NCBI GenBank assembly: GCA_964439625.1
Contig: CAYTPI010000025.1
Span: forward strand, 1-41,418
DNA: 41,418 bases
Direction: 5' to 3'
Source of the DNA: CAYTPI01 sp964439625
GTDB taxonomy: Bacteria > Chloroflexota > Anaerolineae > Aggregatilineales > UBA3940
The notes beneath the pieces were generated by a model. It searched no databases and was not told the DNA's origin. It saw nothing but the letters and a program-made list of their open reading frames with translations. Positions 33,692 through 41,418 of the stretch are shown piece by piece. How positions within the stretch are numbered: the first letter of the stretch is position 1; every line of letters starts with the position of its first letter. A program made the translations under genes and the position numbers.

Positions 33692-33996
33692 TGGTTTGCT
33701 CCATATATTTGGCGCGGGGATTGTAGCAAACACGCAACACAGATGCACTTGCCACTAACGAGTGCGCACGATTGGCGTAACAATGATGTTTCCATTGCGG
33801 CAGCTTACTTGTCCTTGGTTCGCAAAGCTTATACACTGTCATAACAAAATCTTAAAATAGTGTTGCAGTATGACTATCGCATCGTTAATTTTCATATACT
33901 GAAATGTCAAGATGTGCACCAATGTATTGCTCGATAAGATACTGGGTTCTATCGAACAATTAAGCAAATACCGCAGTAGGGGCCATCGGTCTATTC

Positions 33997-35715
33997 ATGA
34001 AATCACTATCGCAGTGGCTAAATAACTTATCGATTTGGACTCGACTACTAATTGCACTTTTAATCGTCGAGCTGATTACAATGTCGATTGTTGTTACGGC
34101 AACAACAGCCACTTACGAGCAGCTGCAAACAAACTCAACAACAGATCTACGGTTGATTGTGCTGCTGCAATCTCTGTCTGCTGTTTTTGCGTTTGGCGCA
34201 ACAGCTATCGTTGCCGTCCAATTCGTACGAAACCTTGCCGCACGTATTATCGTATTAACGGAATTAGTCAACAATCAAGTCGATAATTCAGATTTAAACT
34301 TAAAACTTAGCCCGCAAAATAGAGATGAGTTCGGCTTACTGATTGATGCACTCAACCGGCTTGGGCAATCCTACCATGATAACCTACAAATGGTAGAGAA
34401 ACGGGCCAGTGAGATGGAAACAATCAACCTAGTGGCTGAGACAATTAACCGGACCTTTGATCTCCAAGAAGTGCTGAACGTATCACTGCGGCAAGTCATA
34501 CAAGCTGCTTCATGTGATGTCGGCACAATGTATATGTGGGACAAGCGCACCGAAAACCTAAACCTAGTCAGTTATGTGGGCCTTCCGGAGAATGTACTGC
34601 GCGATATTTTTTCATTTCAATTAGACGAAGGCCTAATCGGAGATACTGGTTGCAACCATGAAGTGATTGTTGTTGAGAATAGCTACGAGCATCCAGAATA
34701 CAAGGCTTTCACACCTGATGGAATGCCTACAACACAAATCGGTATTCCTTTTCTGGATGTCCCGGGCGACTTACTGGGTGTTCTAATGGTTGGCACAAAA
34801 AAACATCGCACTTTCACGCCGGATGAGCTTCGACTGCTGCGAACTGTTGCACATCAGATATCCCTAGCCATTGATAAAGCACAACTCTATGCGCAGGTGA
34901 GCACACATGCGGAAGAACTTGAGCAGATTGTCCAAGCCCGGACAAAGATGCTGAATGAGGCAATCAAAGAGCTTAGCGTTGCGCTCGAAAAAGCAAAAGA
35001 AGCAGACCGAGTGAAGTCACTCCTACTCTCAACCGTATCACACGAGCTTAGAACTCCCCTTGCTACCATCAAGGGTAATACATCGATGCTGCGCAATCAT
35101 CACAATCAATTGAGTTCAGACGACTTGGTTGAGCATCTCGGCGATATTGAAGAAGAGACTGACAAACTCACTGACCTCATCAGCAGCTTGCTTGAAATGT
35201 CGCGCATTGATGCTGGTATTTTGCGCATCGAGTCACACCCATTTGAAATTGTCGATGTGCTACAAAGTGCAGTCAACGCTGCACAGATACGGATGCCGAA
35301 CCGTGACGTAACATTGACGGTCAGCACGGGGTCGTTGTCAACCGTTGCACTGGGAGACGCTCGCCGTGTTGACCAGATCGTAGCCAATTTGATGAACAAT
35401 GCTGCCAAATATTCCAGTGAAGGTAGTCCAATCGAAGTATCGTTTAAGCCAGAGGATGATATGATGGTTATATCGGTACGGGATTGTGGAAAAGGCATCG
35501 ACCCGGAATTTATGGAGCATATTTTCGACCGCTTTTACCAAATCAGCAACACAGGTGATAGTTATAGGGACGGCGTGGGATTGGGCCTTGCTATCTGTAA
35601 AGGGCTTGTGGATGCTCATGGTGGCAAAATTTGGGTTGAAAGTGTAGTTGGTGAAGGCTCCACGTTCTCATTCAGTTTACCCGCTGCAACAATGGAAGAA
35701 GTAGTAAGACATTGA
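33997..35715 (+). CDS. Membrane sensor histidine kinase with GAF domain
   Basis: A 572-residue kinase: two transmembrane helices (about 15-36 and 50-72) with only about a dozen residues outside, HAMP-like linker (about 73-120), GAF domain (about 145-295), coiled coil (about 300-340), HisKA with phospho-acceptor H349 in VSHELRTPL, and HATPase_c with N box (NLMNNAAKYS), DCGKGID, FDRFYQI and GVGLGLAI. The tiny extracytoplasmic loop and the GAF domain point to sensing in the cytoplasm or membrane rather than outside. Its stop overlaps the next gene's region, so the pair is coupled. Confidence 0.94.
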   Translation: MKSLSQWLNNLSIWTRLLIALLIVELITMSIVVTATTATYEQLQTNSTTDLRLIVLLQSLSAVFAFGATAIVAVQFVRNLAARIIVLTELVNNQVDNSDLNLKLSPQNRDEFGLLIDALNRLGQSYHDNLQMVEKRASEMETINLVAETINRTFDLQEVLNVSLRQVIQAASCDVGTMYMWDKRTENLNLVSYVGLPENVLRDIFSFQLDEGLIGDTGCNHEVIVVENSYEHPEYKAFTPDGMPTTQIGIPFLDVPGDLLGVLMVGTKKHRTFTPDELRLLRTVAHQISLAIDKAQLYAQVSTHAEELEQIVQARTKMLNEAIKELSVALEKAKEADRVKSLLLSTVSHELRTPLATIKGNTSMLRNHHNQLSSDDLVEHLGDIEEETDKLTDLISSLLEMSRIDAGILRIESHPFEIVDVLQSAVNAAQIRMPNRDVTLTVSTGSLSTVALGDARRVDQIVANLMNNAAKYSSEGSPIEVSFKPEDDMMVISVRDCGKGIDPEFMEHIFDRFYQISNTGDSYRDGVGLGLAICKGLVDAHGGKIWVESVVGEGSTFSFSLPAATMEEVVRH

Positions 35716-35717
35716 TT

Positions 35718-36410
35718 ATGAAAAAGACAACCATCCTGATCGTAGACGACGAACCAAAGATCATCCGCTTCGTAAAGACGTCTCTAAGTCTGGCGGGTTA
35801 CGATATTATTACAGCGAGTTCAGGTCGGCAGACCCTTGACATTTTCGACCGCAATAATATCGATCTCATTATTCTAGACCTTGGTCTTCCGGACACTGAC
35901 GGGTTCGAGGTATTGCGCGAAATTAGAACTTTCTCAATCGTACCAATCATTATTTTGACTGCACGCGATGACGAGCAAGATAAGGTCAGGGGGTTGGAAC
36001 TTGGCGCGGATGATTATCTCACAAAGCCGTTTGGCACCAGCGAGTTAGAAGCGCGGATCACAGCTGTACTACGCCGCGTAGAGTGGTCACCGCAGCAGTC
36101 TGATTTGAGCGAGTTCACCCTTAATGACCTACAAGTTGATTTTCGCCGACGGCGGGTTGAAATTCGTGAAGAAGATGTGCATCTCACCCCGACGGAGTAC
36201 GAATTACTGCGTGTCCTTATACAACACGCTGGACAGGTGATGCTGCACAGTGATTTGCTGGCTCAGGTATGGGGCCAAGAATACAGAAATGATCTAGCCA
36301 TTCTACGAGTTAATGTATCGCGACTACGCCAGAAGCTCGAAGAAGACCCCCGTAAGCCAGAATATATTCTGACGGTACCAGGCGTCGGCTACACGATTCC
36401 AACTGAATAA
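35718..36410 (+). CDS. OmpR/KdpE-type response regulator
   Basis: A 230-residue regulator. The receiver domain has acidic D10/D11, phospho-acceptor D54 in IILDLGLPD, T in IILTARD and K in YLTKPFG. The winged-helix DNA-binding domain (about 130-228) ends in VPGVGYTI. It is the partner of the GAF histidine kinase, whose TGA lies 2 bases before this ATG. The domain style is closest to KdpE-like regulators, but no kdp genes are present in the window, so the regulon is unknown. Confidence 0.94.
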   Translation: MKKTTILIVDDEPKIIRFVKTSLSLAGYDIITASSGRQTLDIFDRNNIDLIILDLGLPDTDGFEVLREIRTFSIVPIIILTARDDEQDKVRGLELGADDYLTKPFGTSELEARITAVLRRVEWSPQQSDLSEFTLNDLQVDFRRRRVEIREEDVHLTPTEYELLRVLIQHAGQVMLHSDLLAQVWGQEYRNDLAILRVNVSRLRQKLEEDPRKPEYILTVPGVGYTIPTE

Positions 36411-36416
36411 GAAAAT

Positions 36417-36968
36417 TTAGCGACGAGTCCAACGAAATGGGCGACCGAAGAAAGGATCATTCTTATCAGATTGATCCTTTTTCTTTTTGCCAAGAGGCGA
36501 GTGGACAATGCGCAATGTCATTCGTAAAGCACCAAGTTCTATTGTGTCATCGTCGCTTAAAGGAAAGTCACGCCCATGCAGCAAGCGCTGACCATTAACC
36601 CATGTGCCATTTGTACTATTCTGGTCAATCAGAAATAGGGATTGCTCACCTGGGCGAATGAGGGCATGCCGGCGTGATACACCATGCCGTGTGGCACCAT
36701 AAGGGCCGAAATCCAAGTCGGGCCGAAACGCGCTGCGCGCATCACCCCGCCCTAGCACCGTCACACGCCAGATATCCAAGCCGACAGTTGTTGCCTGCGA
36801 CCCAGTGATGTGAAACAAAACGCGCCAGGCAGGCCCAGCTCGCTCAGGGGTCAGATCGACGGGCGGAAGAGACGGGCGAGTCTCTTCCGGCATATATACA
36901 TCCTGCTCGAACTCGACTTCTTCATCCTCGAACGGCTGACGCGGCTGGTTAAGTGGTTTAGTAACCAC
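36417..36968 (-). CDS. FHA-domain protein
   Basis: A 183-residue protein. Residues about 60-150 form a forkhead-associated domain with VLGRGD, SRRHALI and NSTNGTWVNGQRL, the phosphothreonine-binding loops. An acidic, proline-rich N-terminal region (about 8-45) precedes it and a basic tail (GKKKKDQ ... RWTRR) ends it. FHA proteins dock on Thr-phosphorylated partners of Ser/Thr kinases. Convergent with the response regulator, 6 bases apart; no kinase gene is seen in the window. Confidence 0.9.
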   Translation of the reverse strand: MVTKPLNQPRQPFEDEEVEFEQDVYMPEETRPSLPPVDLTPERAGPAWRVLFHITGSQATTVGLDIWRVTVLGRGDARSAFRPDLDFGPYGATRHGVSRRHALIRPGEQSLFLIDQNSTNGTWVNGQRLLHGRDFPLSDDDTIELGALRMTLRIVHSPLGKKKKDQSDKNDPFFGRPFRWTRR

Positions 36969-37110
36969 AAGTACCCCTAAGACTAATCACTTACTTCATT
37001 CAACTAGAAAAAAGTGAGACATTTAAACCAATTCCTTACGCTGACATTTGTACCGACAAACGCAAAACGGAGCAAGTCAGTAAGCGACTCAGTACAGTTA
37101 TGTAACATCA

Positions 37111-38544
37111 TTAGCCGGAGATAGCTTTCACGTATAATTCTACAAACTTACCTGTCGCCCCGCTCAAAATGCTTCGCTCCAGCGCCAGGGCGGATACTTC
37201 CTGCACGCCCGTTGAATAAGTTGGGTACACATGAATCGTATTGGCTAGTTGGGTAATTTTTATGCCCTGATCCATTGCATTCGCTAACTCAGCGATTGCT
37301 TCACCTGCACGTTGCGCGACGATGGTGGCACCCAAGATTTTGCCGTTCGAACGATACACGACCTTCATAAATCCTTCGGTGTCATTTTCAGTATTTGCCC
37401 GGTCAACTTCTTCAAGTGTGTAATACAGGACTTCGACGCCGCCTTCCCGAAGCTTTTTCCGCGCGTTGGCTTCAGTAATGCCAAAACTCGCCACTTCGGG
37501 CTCCGTGAAGGTCGTGCGAGGTAACACAGCAGGGTTTAATAGCCGGGCACGGGCTATCGGAATGATGGCGTTGCGAACAGCTTGCGCACCTTGCCACCCG
37601 GCATAATGCGTAAACTGCGGCCCCCCAACACAGTCACCCACAGCAAATACACGATTATTCGTCGTCTGCAAAAAGTCATTGACTTGAATCCCTTTATTCG
37701 AGTAAGCGATCCCTCCCTTTTCAAGGTCGAGACCCTTCACGTTTGGTGCCCGTCCGACTGACATCAAAAGCATATCACCGGTGATAGATTGACCATTCAC
37801 CACGACAGTAATTTGATCGCCCTGCTGAGCGGCCCGCTCGACGAGCCCTTCGACGAATGATATACCCTCACGTTCAAAGATCGGTGCAAACACCTTAGCG
37901 ACTTCAGGTTCCTCTAATTGGAAGAGACCAACATCAATGAGCGTCACGTTGGCCCCGAAGCGCGCATAGGCCTGTGCCATTTCACTACCAATTGGCCCAG
38001 CGCCAATCACAATTAAGTGTTCAGGTAGCCTTTCATTGTCAAAAATAGTTTTATAGGTATGAAAGTCAACATCATTTATACCGTCAATCGGGGGTACAAA
38101 GGGATGTGCGCCCGTAGCAAGTACATAATGCTTGGCATGAATAGTTCTCCCTGCGGCGACTAGGGTTTTCTCATCAATGAATTCAGCAGCACCTAAGATC
38201 ACTTCCATGCCTCGTGCTGTAAGTACCTCTGGAGTCTCATGAGAGTACACATCACTGACTACCGAATACACATACTTCTTTATCGCTGCCATATCGACTT
38301 TGTAGCCAGAAACTTGGGTGCCGTAAAATCCGGCATTACGTACGTTGTGGGCCACTTTTGCAGCTTTAATAAGTGCTTTACTGGGCACACATCCCGTCCA
38401 CGTACAGTCGCCTCCAACGCGCTCCTTCTCGATGAGGGCCGTCTTCAAGCCAAGTCGATTTGAAACTTCTGCGGCTGATAAACCAGCAGAGCCAGCACCA
38501 ATGACCACAATATCGAACTTTTCAATCGTCGCATTCTGCTCCAT
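37111..38544 (-). CDS. FAD-dependent pyridine nucleotide-disulfide oxidoreductase (MerA/Lpd-like)
   Basis: A 477-residue flavoprotein with FAD-binding VIGAGSAGLSAA (about 14-25), redox-active disulfide GGDCTWTGCVPSK (C47, C52), NAD(P)-binding VIGAGPIGSEMA and the second FAD motif VFAVGDCVGG. Near the C terminus IHVYPTYST has Y440 where dihydrolipoamide dehydrogenase has its catalytic His (HPT), so it is unlikely to be Lpd and is closer to the mercuric-reductase-like group. The N-terminal heavy-metal domain and C-terminal vicinal cysteines of true MerA are missing, so the substrate is open. Its promoter region carries a 32 bp palindrome. Confidence 0.88.
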   Translation of the reverse strand: MEQNATIEKFDIVVIGAGSAGLSAAEVSNRLGLKTALIEKERVGGDCTWTGCVPSKALIKAAKVAHNVRNAGFYGTQVSGYKVDMAAIKKYVYSVVSDVYSHETPEVLTARGMEVILGAAEFIDEKTLVAAGRTIHAKHYVLATGAHPFVPPIDGINDVDFHTYKTIFDNERLPEHLIVIGAGPIGSEMAQAYARFGANVTLIDVGLFQLEEPEVAKVFAPIFEREGISFVEGLVERAAQQGDQITVVVNGQSITGDMLLMSVGRAPNVKGLDLEKGGIAYSNKGIQVNDFLQTTNNRVFAVGDCVGGPQFTHYAGWQGAQAVRNAIIPIARARLLNPAVLPRTTFTEPEVASFGITEANARKKLREGGVEVLYYTLEEVDRANTENDTEGFMKVVYRSNGKILGATIVAQRAGEAIAELANAMDQGIKITQLANTIHVYPTYSTGVQEVSALALERSILSGATGKFVELYVKAISG

Positions 38545-38602
38545 GTTATTTTCTTTCAGAGGTAGTTGATACTGATGATAAAGATGAAACCACGATGATT
38601 CT

Positions 38603-38634
38603 TCTTACGGTTAACGCTAGCGTTAACCGTAAGA
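38603..38634. promoter_or_regulatory. 32 bp perfect palindrome, probable dimer-repressor operator
   Basis: The 32 bases are a perfect inverted repeat with no loop, centred between 38618 and 38619 on GCTAGC, with the inner core TTAACGCTAGCGTTAA. This is the size and style of TetR-family operators. It lies 59 bases upstream of the flavoprotein start and 75 before the divergent lipoprotein start, with TATTAT (a -10 candidate) directly at its right edge (38635-38640). No TetR gene occurs in the window. Confidence 0.75.
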
Positions 38635-38708
38635 TATTATGTGAGATAGCGTCAAAGTTTTTGGTATCGTTTTTTATCACTTTAGAAAGTAACGGGTCGC
38701 AGCGATTA

Positions 38709-40067
38709 ATGATACGATTTAAGCACGTCATTTTTATCACAACTGTAATGAGTTTAGCCGCTTGCACGGTAGAGGCTACTGTTGAGGCAACAGCAACACC
38801 GCTTGCACCAACTTTAATGGTCGAGGCACCAAGTGTAGCAGAACAAGAACAAGGCTCAATGACAAACACTAACCTTGACTTTCCGGTGTATGGTTACACC
38901 TTCAACAGCCCTGATGGTAATAGATATGTTGAGGGACAGGGGCAGATTACCCAGTCAGACCCAGTTGATATTACCCTTGATGGTGAACCTAGCTGGCTGG
39001 TTGGCGTTGGGCACCCAGAGGGCGGCAGTGTCTGGGCGACGATTCTGATTGATGGACGGGCTCGTGTTTTCGGGCTTGACGAGGTGGGCAACGTCAGCAC
39101 GCTCTTTAGCCAAGAAGACTCTGCTACGCTGGCTTCACCGCTTACACTTGAGATTGGGGCAGATGGTGGGTTCACAGTCCACATTCCTAGTAATAATGAA
39201 GCGCTGGGTTCAGGCATTATTTGCCTAGAGAACAGTAGGTTCGTCTACATCACCGAGAATGGCGACCTCATTGTGCGAGAACAAGGCGAATCTGGTGAGC
39301 TTTATACTTTGGCTGTTAATGCCATGTTGGATAGCAGGATTGTGCAAAATGGAGAAGGTCTGATCGCCGTACTGACCAACCCAACAACTGACTATGCGCA
39401 CGGCGTTTTAGGCAACACAGTAGAAGCGAGCGCAATCACAATCATAGATACAACGGGCGACACGCCGGAAATCTACAATGTGATTGACAGGCTAGGCATG
39501 TCTGTCATTGAGGGAACATCACCTATGTGGGCAGATATCAACTTAGATGGCGAAGACGAAATAATCGTCACACTCGCCAACGCACAAGAAGGTGCTCGCA
39601 TTGTGGCTTTTTCCCCTGAAGGAAGCATCATTGCTGAGAGTGACCCGATTGGTCAAGGAAACCGTTGGCGCCACCAGTTAGCGGTCGCTCCGTTTGATGG
39701 TGAACCACAACTCGTTGATGTCCTCACGCCGCATCTTGGGCGGACTGTCGAATTCTTTACTTTTGATGATGGTAAGCTTGTCGTCACAGAGTCGCTCAGT
39801 GGCTACACATCTCACCAAATTGGCTCTCCCAACCTCGATACTGCGGTTGCTGGTGACTTTAACGGAGATGGCATTATTGAATTATTATTGCCAAATGCGG
39901 GTTTTAATCAACTGGCTGGGATTGTAATCAATCAAGGTAATGCCAGCGTTGCATATGAACTTGAAACTGGCGCTGTAATTACAAGTAATTTATCTACAGC
40001 GATGACCGTGAATGGTCTTGCGGTGGGTGTTGGGCTCAAGAATAATACATTAAGGATCTGGCAATAG
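38709..40067 (+). CDS. Repeat-containing lipoprotein, beta-propeller-like
   Basis: A 452-residue exported lipoprotein. The ATG at 38709 gives a signal peptide ending in MSLAAC; the frame is open further up to 38595 but that would swallow the palindrome and bury the signal. Repeated motifs such as WADINLDGEDEIIVTLA and GDFNGDGIIELLLPN are FG-GAP/VCBS-like calcium loops, so a beta-propeller is likely. No catalytic site is seen. Together with the UnbV-type protein it makes two propeller lipoproteins in this window. Confidence 0.75.
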   Translation: MIRFKHVIFITTVMSLAACTVEATVEATATPLAPTLMVEAPSVAEQEQGSMTNTNLDFPVYGYTFNSPDGNRYVEGQGQITQSDPVDITLDGEPSWLVGVGHPEGGSVWATILIDGRARVFGLDEVGNVSTLFSQEDSATLASPLTLEIGADGGFTVHIPSNNEALGSGIICLENSRFVYITENGDLIVREQGESGELYTLAVNAMLDSRIVQNGEGLIAVLTNPTTDYAHGVLGNTVEASAITIIDTTGDTPEIYNVIDRLGMSVIEGTSPMWADINLDGEDEIIVTLANAQEGARIVAFSPEGSIIAESDPIGQGNRWRHQLAVAPFDGEPQLVDVLTPHLGRTVEFFTFDDGKLVVTESLSGYTSHQIGSPNLDTAVAGDFNGDGIIELLLPNAGFNQLAGIVINQGNASVAYELETGAVITSNLSTAMTVNGLAVGVGLKNNTLRIWQ

Positions 40068-40086
40068 CTCGGCTAATTGGCTGATA

Positions 40087-40114
40087 ATGATTCAACAACT
40101 TACAATTGAATCAT
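40087..40114. other. 9-base inverted repeat before the XRE-regulator promoter
   Basis: Perfect arms ATGATTCAA (40087-40095) and TTGAATCAT (40106-40114) with a 10-base spacer, 20 bases after the lipoprotein stop and 7 bases before a -35 box. There is no T-run, so an operator is as likely as a terminator. Confidence 0.45.
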
Positions 40115-40121
40115 GTAGACA

Positions 40122-40150
40122 TTGACTGCTCAGCCATCGCTCCTTATAAT
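40122..40150 (+). promoter_or_regulatory. Near-consensus sigma-70 promoter
   Basis: TTGACT (40122-40127), exactly 17 bases, TATAAT (40145-40150), about 70 bases before the XRE-regulator gene. This is the best promoter match found in the window. Confidence 0.8.
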
Positions 40151-40220
40151 GCCTGCGTCAGGAATTCCTGAAATATGCTTAGGCAGCGCGGCTTGAGCAA
40201 ACCATTCGAGGTGATTGACT

Positions 40221-40916
40221 ATGGCAAGTAGACCTGCCGAATTAGAGCAAAAAATACAGATAAAGAACCGCATTGTCGGTGTTCTTTTGCGTGACGCTCG
40301 AGAAGTGTCTGGGCACAGCATCCCAGAAACTGCGCAGCTATTAGGCGTTACAGCAACTGAATACTCGCAATTTGAGAAAGGTGAAGCAGCCCCCACGTTG
40401 CCACAGCTTGAAATACTATCATATTACTTTAATGTGCCTATTGATCATTTTTGGGGTGCTGAAACAATCGCCAAGCAGCGTGCTAATGATGAACTCCGGC
40501 AACGTGTTCCGGATATGCTTCTACTCCGCCAGCGTATTATTGCCATTCAATTACGGCAGCAGCGCGAAGCAGCGATGATGTCAATCGACGATCTAAGTAA
40601 TCGCACGGGTATTTCTGTTAGTCGGCTGGAAACTGTAGAAAATGGCACGATTTCGCTACCATTAAATGAGCTAGAACTTGTTTCACAATCGGTCAATATC
40701 AACGTTAGTGACTTGCTCAACAGCCACGGCACTGTTGGCTCATGGATGCGATCACAAGAGGAATTTGAAGCATTTCAGGCACTGCCAGCCGATTTACGAG
40801 AGTTTTTGCTTAAGCCGGTTAACCGTCCCTATATTGATCTCGCAATGCGCTTGAGCACAATGGACGTAGATAAACTCCGTACTATTGCTGAAAGTATTCT
40901 CGATATCACTTACTAA
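40221..40916 (+). CDS. Tandem XRE-type helix-turn-helix regulator
   Basis: A 231-residue protein with two XRE helix-turn-helix domains in a row: residues about 15-75 (SIPETAQLLGVTATEYSQFE) and about 100-160 (SIDDLSNRTGISVSRLETVE). A C-terminal helical region of about 60 residues follows. The ATG at 40221 is preferred over the TTG at 40215 because GAGGTGA lies 6 bases before it. A strong promoter and an inverted repeat precede it, compatible with autoregulation. The TPR gene follows after 16 bases, so they share a transcript. Confidence 0.85.
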   Translation: MASRPAELEQKIQIKNRIVGVLLRDAREVSGHSIPETAQLLGVTATEYSQFEKGEAAPTLPQLEILSYYFNVPIDHFWGAETIAKQRANDELRQRVPDMLLLRQRIIAIQLRQQREAAMMSIDDLSNRTGISVSRLETVENGTISLPLNELELVSQSVNINVSDLLNSHGTVGSWMRSQEEFEAFQALPADLREFLLKPVNRPYIDLAMRLSTMDVDKLRTIAESILDITY

Positions 40917-40932
40917 AAAATGAAGGACACTA

Positions 40933-41418
40933 ATGACTTCTGAAGCAATTCGACTCAAAGAAGATGGTCTACGCCTGTTTCATGAGGGCGCGTATGATGA
41001 AGCAATCGAGCATTTTGAGCGTGCAGAGCAAATGTTTCAAGATGCGGGTAACAAGCTCGATGCGGCTGAGATGCTTAATAATATTGGTGTCATCTACCGT
41101 GTGGATGGTCGCTTAGATAAGGCCGCCGATCTGCTGGAACAGTCACGGCAAGTATTCGCTGAGGCAGGCGATCGCAGCCGTGAGGCGCAAACTTTGGGCA
41201 ATTTAGCACCGTTGTATAACAAACAAGGTGATGCGCAAAAAGCCATGGACGCCTACCAAGAAGCAACTGATATCTTTAAGGAACTCAATGAGCGTAACCG
41301 TCAGGGCGAAACCTTGATGGCGCTTGGGCTGCTTCAGTTTGGCGAAGGTGAACGTTCGACTGGTTTGAGCAACTATGAAGCTGGGCTATTACTGATTGAC
41401 AAACCAACGGGTAAACAG
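40933..41418 (+). CDS. Tetratricopeptide-repeat protein, cut by right edge
   Basis: The frame is open for 162 codons from the ATG at 40933 to the window end. At least three to four TPR units are visible, for example GAYDEAIEHFERAEQMF (about 19-35), GRLDKAADLLEQSRQVF and GDAQKAMDAYQEATDIF, with the NNIG and GNLA helix-A positions between them. TPRs scaffold protein-protein contacts. No signal peptide is seen, so it is cytoplasmic. It is co-transcribed with the XRE regulator (AAGGA ribosome site), suggesting it partners or modulates it. Confidence 0.85.
   Translation, partial: MTSEAIRLKEDGLRLFHEGAYDEAIEHFERAEQMFQDAGNKLDAAEMLNNIGVIYRVDGRLDKAADLLEQSRQVFAEAGDRSREAQTLGNLAPLYNKQGDAQKAMDAYQEATDIFKELNERNRQGETLMALGLLQFGEGERSTGLSNYEAGLLLIDKPTGKQ

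Noticed and set aside
38595..38708. Upstream extension of the repeat lipoprotein
   Set aside because: It would place the signal peptide internally at residue 39 and include the operator palindrome in coding sequence; the ATG at 38709 gives a normal lipoprotein signal.
1..41418. CRISPR arrays, IS elements, rRNA
   Set aside because: No regularly spaced direct repeats, no transposase frames with terminal inverted repeats and no rRNA-like sequence were seen on reading.

Overview
This is a 41.4 kb stretch of bacterial chromosome, most likely from a member of the Chloroflexota (Anaerolineae-like). That placement is an inference from gene content and style: many small overlapping operons, FG-GAP/UnbV-type lipoproteins, FHA and TPR proteins, two ClpP copies with ClpX, and a conserved orphan AAA+ ATPase. 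No rRNA or tRNA gene was seen to fix the taxonomy. Two 10-base N runs (11683-11692 and 32409-32418) show that this is a draft scaffold, and both interrupt real genes.

Left edge (1-4033): a minus-strand operon that looks like an antiphage or restriction-type cassette. It holds a 1157-residue SNF2-like helicase with a C-terminal DUF3883 domain, a HicA-like toxin, a HicB-like antitoxin, and the first 21 codons of a DUF1156-type DNA methyltransferase that runs off the window. Every junction overlaps by 4-8 bases. Upstream of it (4034-5377) is a gene-poor scar with two decayed reading frames, a perfect REP-like palindrome and an orphan frame.

5378-10791: a potassium-uptake operon (a short RCK_N protein, a two-domain RCK protein, TrkH), an aldehyde dehydrogenase with its own terminator, and a wrecked cytochrome bd locus in which a frameshifted cydB is fused in frame to the tail of a CydC/CydD ABC transporter.

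11011-14391: a copper-delivery cluster (SCO1/SenC, PCu(A)C chaperone, second SCO) of the kind that metallates the CuA site of cytochrome oxidase, followed by a convergent FG-GAP/ASPIC-UnbV lipoprotein.

14690-18855: the proteostasis operon tig-clpP1-clpP2-clpX, with an internal terminator between the two near-identical clpP genes. A metallo-beta-lactamase-fold hydrolase converges on it.

19827-30880: housekeeping and envelope genes in tightly overlapping sets. They include an orphan AAA+ ATPase; a glycerophosphodiesterase / YdjC deacetylase / methyltransferase / small membrane protein operon; a membrane protein with a strong promoter; a minus operon of SNase-like nuclease, YfcE-type phosphodiesterase, membrane protein, TrmH-type methyltransferase and Nnr (NAD(P)HX repair); and a plus set of DapA-family aldolase, DM13 protein and methyltransferase.

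30873-41418: a PrsW-type membrane protease, a PHP phosphoesterase split by a gap, a flippase-like membrane protein, a GAF-containing histidine kinase with its OmpR-type regulator, an FHA protein, a MerA/Lpd-like flavoprotein divergent from a second repeat lipoprotein across a 32 bp perfect palindrome, and a tandem-XRE regulator with a near-consensus promoter followed by a TPR protein cut by the right edge.
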